From Candidatus Doudnabacteria bacterium RIFCSPHIGHO2_02_FULL_42_25 (lineage in GTDB: Bacteria > Patescibacteria > Doudnabacteria > UBA920 > O2-02-FULL-48-8), in NCBI GenBank assembly GCA_001777665.1, contig MFEQ01000001.1:1-35162 (forward strand): DNA of 35,162 nt, in the 5' to 3' direction. The notes beneath the pieces were generated by a model that saw only the letters and a list, made by a program, of their open reading frames with translations, made no database searches and had not been told where the DNA came from. Both the position numbers and the translations under genes were made by a program. Numbering within the stretch: position 1 is the first letter of the stretch; each line of letters begins with the position of its first letter. Below are positions 30,691 to 35,162 of the stretch, in pieces.

Positions 30691-31430
30691 TTGTCAGTAC
30701 TTTGGTTCCACAAACTTTCGAAAAAAATCGACATGGTATGAGCTGTATCCGGATCCTCGATCACGATACCGGTCGGTTCTTTGCGGTTGAAAGAAATCAT
30801 CGCGACTTTGTTACCGTAAATAAAATTCGCGGTCCGGCGTAACTCGAAATTATCAGGTAAAAATCTGGTCCGTCGTAATTGATCTGAGTCCCTCGCCTGC
30901 AACTCCAAAGCGGCAGGTGTTTTTTCTACAATTAAACGAATTTTCAAAAAATGCTCATATCGACGCTGGACGAAGGAATTCATAAAATCCATGCCCAAAA
31001 TTTCGCGCCCATCACGAAAAGCGTCAACGCCTAGAATTGGATGTTTGGTCGCTATCATATCATCATAAATTTGGCGGATCTCTGATAAACCAAAAAAAGT
31101 TCTGATAATTGGTTTTTGTATTCCGCTTTTTTCTCTGATCGCTTCCAGTTCGGGAAGAATTGAACTGAGTGCAACTTCTTTTGCTTGTTCGTGAGCCAGG
31201 AGGCGGCTAGGTTCAACCGCTATCAAAATCGTTCGACCATGTTTTTCGAATTGATTCAAAAGACCTTTCTGTAGCATCTCGTCTATGTGTTCCCGAACAG
31301 TGGTGCGAGGAATGCTGACTTTGGCTGACAATTCCGTTATATTTGCCTGGCCCAATTCCAAAGCAGCCAGATAAATCTTAACTTCGTTTGGGTGGAGCCC
31401 TAATTGTTCTAAGGTTTCAGTAATCTTCAT
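30687..31430 (-). CDS. TrmB-family transcriptional regulator
   Basis: I use MKITETLEQLGL as the start (ATG at 31430, 247 residues). A winged helix fills residues 5-75: LHPNEVKIYLAALELGQANITELSAKVSIPRTTVREHIDEMLQKGL is the TrmB signature. A coiled coil (about 80-105) precedes a C-terminal domain with FFGLSEIRQIYDDMI, of the kind that senses small molecules such as sugars. Targets are unknown. A small transcript unit lies divergently at 31525-31720. Confidence 0.88.
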   Translation of the reverse strand: MKITETLEQLGLHPNEVKIYLAALELGQANITELSAKVSIPRTTVREHIDEMLQKGLLNQFEKHGRTILIAVEPSRLLAHEQAKEVALSSILPELEAIREKSGIQKPIIRTFFGLSEIRQIYDDMIATKHPILGVDAFRDGREILGMDFMNSFVQRRYEHFLKIRLIVEKTPAALELQARDSDQLRRTRFLPDNFELRRTANFIYGNKVAMISFNRKEPTGIVIEDPDTAHTMSIFFESLWNQSTDK

Positions 31431-31524
31431 ACTTGTATCATAGCACTCGCCCACTGACGACGAAAGCGCCGTCAGGATTTGTCCAGGTTTTTATAGATTA
31501 TTTTAAATCTTGTAGGTTTTCTAC

Positions 31525-31552
31525 TTTACTTTACATCTAGCTGTCATATACT
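31525..31552 (+). promoter_or_regulatory. Promoter of a small transcript unit
   Basis: TTTACT, 16 bp, TATACT on the plus strand, followed by AAAGGAGAG and a short reading frame. Confidence 0.55.
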
Positions 31553-31572
31553 TAATTTGAAAGGAGAGATGA

Positions 31573-31620
31573 ATGAAGCAAAACGAAAGTTACGCACGTG
31601 ATGTTTCCAAATATTGTTAA
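31573..31620 (+). CDS. Possible 15-residue peptide
   Basis: An ATG six bases after a strong GGAG opens MKQNESYARDVSKYC. With a promoter 20 bp upstream and a terminator 70 bp downstream, it forms a transcript of about 160 nt. That could encode a leader or signalling peptide, or be a small RNA with a chance frame. A short hairpin (GGGC/GCCC) follows the stop. Confidence 0.35.
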   Translation: MKQNESYARDVSKYC

Positions 31621-31688
31621 CTCCGGGCAGTTCGCCCAATATAGTAAAAATCAACAATACAAACACATGGAAACACCCAACGTTTGCT

Positions 31689-31720
31689 AAAAGCCGGAAG
31701 TTATTTAACATCCGGCTTTT
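31689..31720. terminator. Bidirectional terminator between a small transcript and the fic gene
   Basis: AAAAGCCGGA pairs perfectly with TCCGGCTTTT around a 12-base loop. It ends four bases before the convergent fic stop codon. Confidence 0.8.
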
Positions 31721-31723
31721 AGG

Positions 31724-32614
31724 TTATAATCTAAAACTCTCCCCAATCTTCCAAACACCTTTTTCTCTAAATGCTGGAATATTTTGTCTTCTCGCAGCGT
31801 TTAGGACAGCTGGGGTAGATTTTTTATGCTTCTTAGCATAATCAGCAAGTATGACAACATTGTCCCCTTTAAGATAAGTAATCCTTTTATGCAGTGATTC
31901 AATCAAACCCAGACCTACAATCTTTTCCATTATCTTTCCATTCTTATTTTTACTATCTCGATATTCTTTGAAGGCATCATAATATTCTTTTTTCTCTTTA
32001 TCCCTAATAATAATAATTGGGAAACCAAGTTTAAGCAGCTGCAAATTAGTAAGCACACGCCCGATGCGACCATTACCATCACAGAATGGATGTACAGTTT
32101 CAAAATCCAAATGGAACTTTGCAACCTTATCCACAAAATACGATTCCAAATTGCTTGAATACTCATTTAGTATTTCTTCAATCATTCTCTCTACATGTTC
32201 CGGAGCTGGTGCTATATGAGTACCGACTCGGACATATTCCCCTTTCTTCCTGAATCGGCCAGCAATACTATCATCAATGCCCCCAATCAACATCTGATGC
32301 AGAAGCAATATAGTTTCTTTATTTATTTCAAGAGTTTGAACTTTATTACGAATATAATCTATAACTCTGGCAAGGTTTTTTGCTTCATAAACTTCGCGCA
32401 AAGAAATATCTCGTGAGACCTCCTGCTCCAATAAAATCTTTTCAGTTTCCTTAAGAGTCAAGGTTGAATTTTCTATAGCATTAGAGTTATAGACACTCTC
32501 TGGAATTTCAGCATCATCAATCATATTTAAAAGAGATTCTTTACCTTGTCGCATAGTATCAAATTCGCTCTTAAGAGCTTGGATTCTATTTCTAATAGGT
32601 TTAGTTATAGCCAT
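31724..32614 (-). CDS. Class II Fic-family protein
   Basis: Fic enzymes transfer AMP (sometimes other groups) to protein hydroxyls. The 296-residue protein has the full active motif HPFCDGNGRIGR at 175-186. It also has an N-terminal inhibitory helix with SNAIEN (residues 44-49), matching the (S/T)xxxE(G/N) rule for class II, self-inhibited Fic. A C-terminal winged-helix segment (about 250-296, KKSTPAVLNAARRQNIPAFREKGVWKIG) suggests DNA binding. The gene has its own consensus promoter with an inverted repeat on top of the start site, so autoregulation is likely. Substrates are unknown. Confidence 0.95.
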   Translation of the reverse strand: MAITKPIRNRIQALKSEFDTMRQGKESLLNMIDDAEIPESVYNSNAIENSTLTLKETEKILLEQEVSRDISLREVYEAKNLARVIDYIRNKVQTLEINKETILLLHQMLIGGIDDSIAGRFRKKGEYVRVGTHIAPAPEHVERMIEEILNEYSSNLESYFVDKVAKFHLDFETVHPFCDGNGRIGRVLTNLQLLKLGFPIIIIRDKEKKEYYDAFKEYRDSKNKNGKIMEKIVGLGLIESLHKRITYLKGDNVVILADYAKKHKKSTPAVLNAARRQNIPAFREKGVWKIGESFRL

Positions 32615-32618
32615 ATTT

Positions 32619-32639
32619 ATAGTTAATTCCTATAACTAT
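32619..32639 (-). promoter_or_regulatory. Operator-like inverted repeat before fic
   Basis: ATAGTTA (32619-32625) and TAACTAT (32633-32639) are perfect half-sites seven bases apart. They overlap the -10 box and the expected transcript start of fic. The winged helix at the end of the Fic protein is a candidate binder. Confidence 0.5.
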
Positions 32640-32666
32640 TATAGTCGATTAACGAATAATTGTCAA
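32638..32666 (-). promoter_or_regulatory. Consensus promoter of fic
   Basis: TTGACA, 17 bp, TATAAT on the minus strand, a perfect match. The start site would be near 32631, giving a short leader of about 17 nt. Confidence 0.8.
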
Positions 32667-32703
32667 ATATTAGTGAATTTAGCTTAGAAACAACAGATAT
32701 TCA

Positions 32704-32732
32704 CTAAAAAATAAAAAGCCTCATGCAAGGCT
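32704..32732 (-). terminator. Terminator of the 16S rRNA gene
   Basis: On the minus strand AGCCTTGCATGAGGCT forms a short hairpin, followed by TTTTTATTTTTTAG. It lies about 150 bp after the 16S 3' end and before the fic promoter, showing that the 16S is transcribed apart from downstream genes. Confidence 0.8.
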
Positions 32733-33010
32733 TCTATTTCTTTGTACGTAAATTATTGGGAATAAGGCTTATATATCGTCGTTTTTGATGTATCACTCTG
32801 ACTTGCGTCAGAGCAATCGACCATCCTTCCCGCTTGCCAGAAACATCGAAATGTTGTCTGGTAGAGACGGAATTCTCCTTAGAAAGGAGGTGATCCATCG
32901 ACAGCTTCCGCTACCGATGCCTTGTTACGACTTCACCCCAGTCATGATTCTTACCTTAGTTCTCTAACGAGACTTTTGGGTACTAACCACTTCCATGGTG
33001 TGACGGGCGG

Positions 33011-33827
33011 ATTGCGATAACTGATAGTTTCGCATTCCCACGTAGTGTGCGGCGTTACCGCGCTACGCGAGTCCGAAGGTTCATTTGAGATTTTAGTAAT
33101 CGAATTCGATCTAGACCAAATTTAGAATGATGCTTTCCCATTTCTACAAGCTTAGCTATTTTGCAAAACAACTCAAAGCTTTTCTTCTTTGAATAACTCT
33201 GCAATTGATGCTTGCGAAAAAACGGGATAATTACATCTAGGATTGCTCTATGTGTGTTTACTGTATAACGGTAACATTGACTATGATTTTCTCGACTTTC
33301 TGGTTGAAAGTATACTGCTCCGCAACCTAAAGAGTTACGAACTTTATCGAGCATAGCCTTATCTTGTTCCTGAACTTTTATAAAAAAGTTCAAAGTAACA
33401 CGTCCGCCACCGCCCTTATTTAAGGGTGACTTTATTAGAACATAGAAACATCCTTCTCCATCTGTTAGACCGACGATATAATCATCAGAAACCATCGGTT
33501 TTGTCCTTCGGCTTGATTTTAAACCAAGCTTACTATGACGCAGCTGACTTCTCAAAACTTTTAAATTTTCCATAAGTTTATGAGATCTCCCTGGGTAACC
33601 ATTAATACTATTCCAAACATCATGATCGAGATTTTTTGTGATACTTCCCTATTACACACCGCACTAAAAATAGGTCGTATCTCTCTTTTTATGATCACGC
33701 TGCCCTTTGCTACTAGGATCCTTCAGTCTATCCCTCGCGGAAGTAGACCTACCCGTTCGCTACACTCGAAAATCGAGCGAGTGGACTTAAACCACTTAGC
33801 TTTAATAGCCGCCAGGCGCCTTTAATT
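33011..33827 (-). mobile_element. Intron-like insertion in the 16S decoding region
   Basis: The conserved 16S block breaks after TTGTACACA (A1398, at 33828) and resumes with CCGCCCGTCACACC (from 33010). The insertion is about 817 nt and carries a LAGLIDADG gene. It does not end in G, its 5' exon does not end in U, and I cannot find the group I P7 elements seen in the 23S intron. The splicing mechanism is therefore open. Short complementary stretches (GGCG in the insertion, CGCC in the 3' exon) are too weak to define a splice structure. A stem GCGA ... TCGC occurs just before the 3' boundary. Confidence 0.8.
33055..33573 (-). CDS. LAGLIDADG homing endonuclease of the 16S insertion
   Basis: This 172-residue protein has one LAGLIDADG motif, YIVGLTDGEGCFYVLI (about residues 32-47), so it acts as a homodimer. 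The middle and C-terminal parts, VIIPFFRKHQLQSYSKKKSFELFCKIAKLVEMGKHH, resemble the endonuclease at 558-1136. SPLNKGGG, at residues 49-56, is encoded by a small palindrome (CCCTTATTTAAGGG), like other palindrome-derived stretches in this genome. It presumably cuts intronless 16S genes near the decoding centre. Confidence 0.93.
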   Translation of the reverse strand: MENLKVLRSQLRHSKLGLKSSRRTKPMVSDDYIVGLTDGEGCFYVLIKSPLNKGGGGRVTLNFFIKVQEQDKAMLDKVRNSLGCGAVYFQPESRENHSQCYRYTVNTHRAILDVIIPFFRKHQLQSYSKKKSFELFCKIAKLVEMGKHHSKFGLDRIRLLKSQMNLRTRVAR

Positions 33828-34246
33828 TGTGTACAAAACCCGAGAACGTATTCACCGTAGCGAGGCTGATCTACGGTTACTAGCGATTCCAGCTTCATGA
33901 GGGCGAGTTGCAGCCCTCAATCCGAACTGAGGGTAGTTTTTGAGAGGATTTGCTCCACCTTACGGTATTGCGTCCCTTTGTTCCTACCCATTGTAGCACG
34001 TGTGTCGCCCAGGGTGTAAAAACCACGCTGATTTGACGTCATCCCCGCCTTCCTCCAGCTTAAACGCCGGCAGTCTGTTATGAAAATCAACATAACATGG
34101 GGGTTGCGCTCGTTCTCCCACTTAAGGGAACATCTCACGACACGAGCTGACGACAACCGTGCAGCACCTGTGTATCACTCTCGAAGATCACACGTTTCCG
34201 TGCGCTTGAAGATACATGTCAAACCCTGGTAAGGTTCCTCGCTTAT

Positions 34247-34300
<54 letters not shown>

Positions 34301-34736
34301 ATGTTTTAGCCTTGCGGCCGTACTACACAGGCGGGATATTTAACGCGTTAGCTACGGCTCGCACGAGGGTCGATACTCGCGCATGCCTAATATCCATCGT
34401 TTACAGCGTGGACTACTGGGGTATCTAATCCCATTCGCTCCCCACGCTTTCGTCCTAGCAGTGTCAGGTGGCACCCAGAGACCTGCCTTCGCTTTCGGTG
34501 TTCCGAACGATATCAACGCATTTCACTACTACACCGTTCGTTCCAGTCTCCTCTTTGCCCCTCTAGTTTTGCAGTATTTTGAGCAAACTCAGAAGTTGAG
34601 CTTCTGGCTTTTACCCAAAACTTTCAAAACCACCTATCGGTACGCTTTACGCCCAATGATTCCGGATAACGCTTGAGGTCTCTGTATTACCGCTGCTGCT
34701 GGCACAGAGTTAGCAACCTCTTATCTATGGGTACCA

Positions 34737-35036
34737 TCAGTCCCGCACCTTTTTGGCATCGTTGATGCTAGATTCTAATCTTTTCTTAAGTTCATGAAAC
34801 CCTTTGCCATGATGCTTTAACTGTCGCTCTCGACGACCAGCATCTACTGGCGATAGATAAGCTTCAAAATAGATTAACCTCCAGGGACCAAATTTACTTG
34901 TCCACTGACTTAATCCATGATTATGCTGATCTACTCTTGTCGTTACTTTATCAGTAACTCCAATGTAGAACTTACGAGCAGATTTCTCGTCTAGATTTAA
35001 AAGTATATAAACGTAATACATACGCGTATTATACAT
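34737..35036 (-). CDS. GIY-YIG nuclease inside the 16S gene
   Basis: This protein has a GIY-YIG domain of the UPF0213/YhbQ type: MYYVYILLNLDEKSARKFYIGVTDKVTTRVDQHN, WRLIYFEAYLSPVDAGRRERQLKHHG. The Tyr, Gly, Arg, His and Glu positions expected for catalysis can be seen. It is related to the protein at 26272-26532. The annotated start gives 99 residues, but MYYVYIL at residue 6 is the more natural start. The last codons (AKKVRD) lie in one arm of a perfect 16-bp inverted repeat, and the stop codon falls in 16S sequence. Confidence 0.9.
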   Translation of the reverse strand: MYNTRMYYVYILLNLDEKSARKFYIGVTDKVTTRVDQHNHGLSQWTSKFGPWRLIYFEAYLSPVDAGRRERQLKHHGKGFHELKKRLESSINDAKKVRD

Positions 35037-35068
35037 TCAAACCCCAACCAGACCAAAAAGGTGCGGGA
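34741..35068 (-). mobile_element. GIY-YIG insertion bounded by a 16-bp inverted repeat in 16S helix 17
   Basis: TCCCGCACCTTTTTGG (34741-34756) and CCAAAAAGGTGCGGGA (35053-35068) are perfect inverted repeats. They flank the nuclease ORF and replace the tip of helix 17 (about E. coli 440-495). In the rRNA they would form a long stem with the ORF in its loop. That is the layout of rRNA intervening sequences cut out by RNase III without religation. No group I features are seen. Confidence 0.8.
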
Positions 35069-35162
35069 TTTTTCCCCATCAAAAGCACTTTACAACCCGA
35101 AGGCCGTCTTCGTGCACGCGGCGTCGCTGGATCAGGCTTTCGCCCATTGTCCAAAATTCCAA

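Overview
The window looks like part of a genome from the Candidate Phyla Radiation (Patescibacteria). The evidence is the mix of features: rRNA genes interrupted by insertions that encode homing nucleases, unlinked 16S and 23S genes, a 16S sequence mismatched to a universal primer site (C526 changed to A), compact type IV pilus genes, sortases, GtrA, and many short dispersed palindromes, some inside genes. TGA acts as a normal stop. I cannot place it more precisely, although Microgenomates or Katanobacteria would not surprise me.

Layout. Positions 1-3662 are a 23S rRNA gene on the minus strand, cut by the window start. It carries a group I intron with a LAGLIDADG ORF and three palindromic hairpin insertions. 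Positions 3663-4768 hold its upstream region: a perfect consensus promoter, a terminator-like hairpin and several repeats. Three small, rather GC-rich orphan genes follow (4769-5813), then ligA, and a divergent LysM gene. Positions 8596-19997 are one long minus-strand type IV pilus locus: pilM, N, O, a PilP-position gene, pilB, a degenerate receiver, pilT, pilC, a major pilin, a pilin-like gene, pilD and four minor pilins. It has a good promoter at 20067-20095. Next come a PIN toxin-antitoxin pair with an antitoxin below the usual size cutoff, tRNA-Ala, and tRNA-Ile flanked by two decayed copies of itself. Positions 21647-25799 carry an unknown gene, two tandem sortases, a second pilin, a secreted membrane-anchored protein and GtrA. 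A CheY-like regulator follows, preceded by a GIY-YIG gene inside an inverted-repeat element. Then come two GC-rich monocistronic genes (a membrane protein and a KDPG aldolase), several membrane proteins, a GerMN-domain protein, a TrmB-type regulator, a small transcript unit and a class II Fic gene. From 32883 to the window end is a 16S rRNA gene on the minus strand, lacking its 5' part, with two nuclease-encoding insertions.

How it fits together. The pilus locus encodes a complete inner platform, both ATPases, the prepilin peptidase and a set of pilins. The sortases, second pilin and secreted protein suggest further surface assembly. The 16S and 23S genes are about 29 kb apart. The 16S has its own terminator and the 23S its own promoter, so they appear to be independent transcription units.

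The most unusual theme is mobile palindromic DNA. A CCGTTAGA/TCTAACGG element occurs three times with exactly the same architecture (RTGA, three bases, CCGTTAGA ... TCTAACGG, G, RTGA). One copy sits in frame in a prepilin leader. One splits an ATGA stop-start overlap between two pilin genes. One carries a GIY-YIG nuclease and ends on the start codon of a response regulator. A second GIY-YIG of the same family lies inside a 16-bp inverted repeat in the 16S gene. These may represent a family of GIY-YIG-associated palindromic elements with non-autonomous derivatives.
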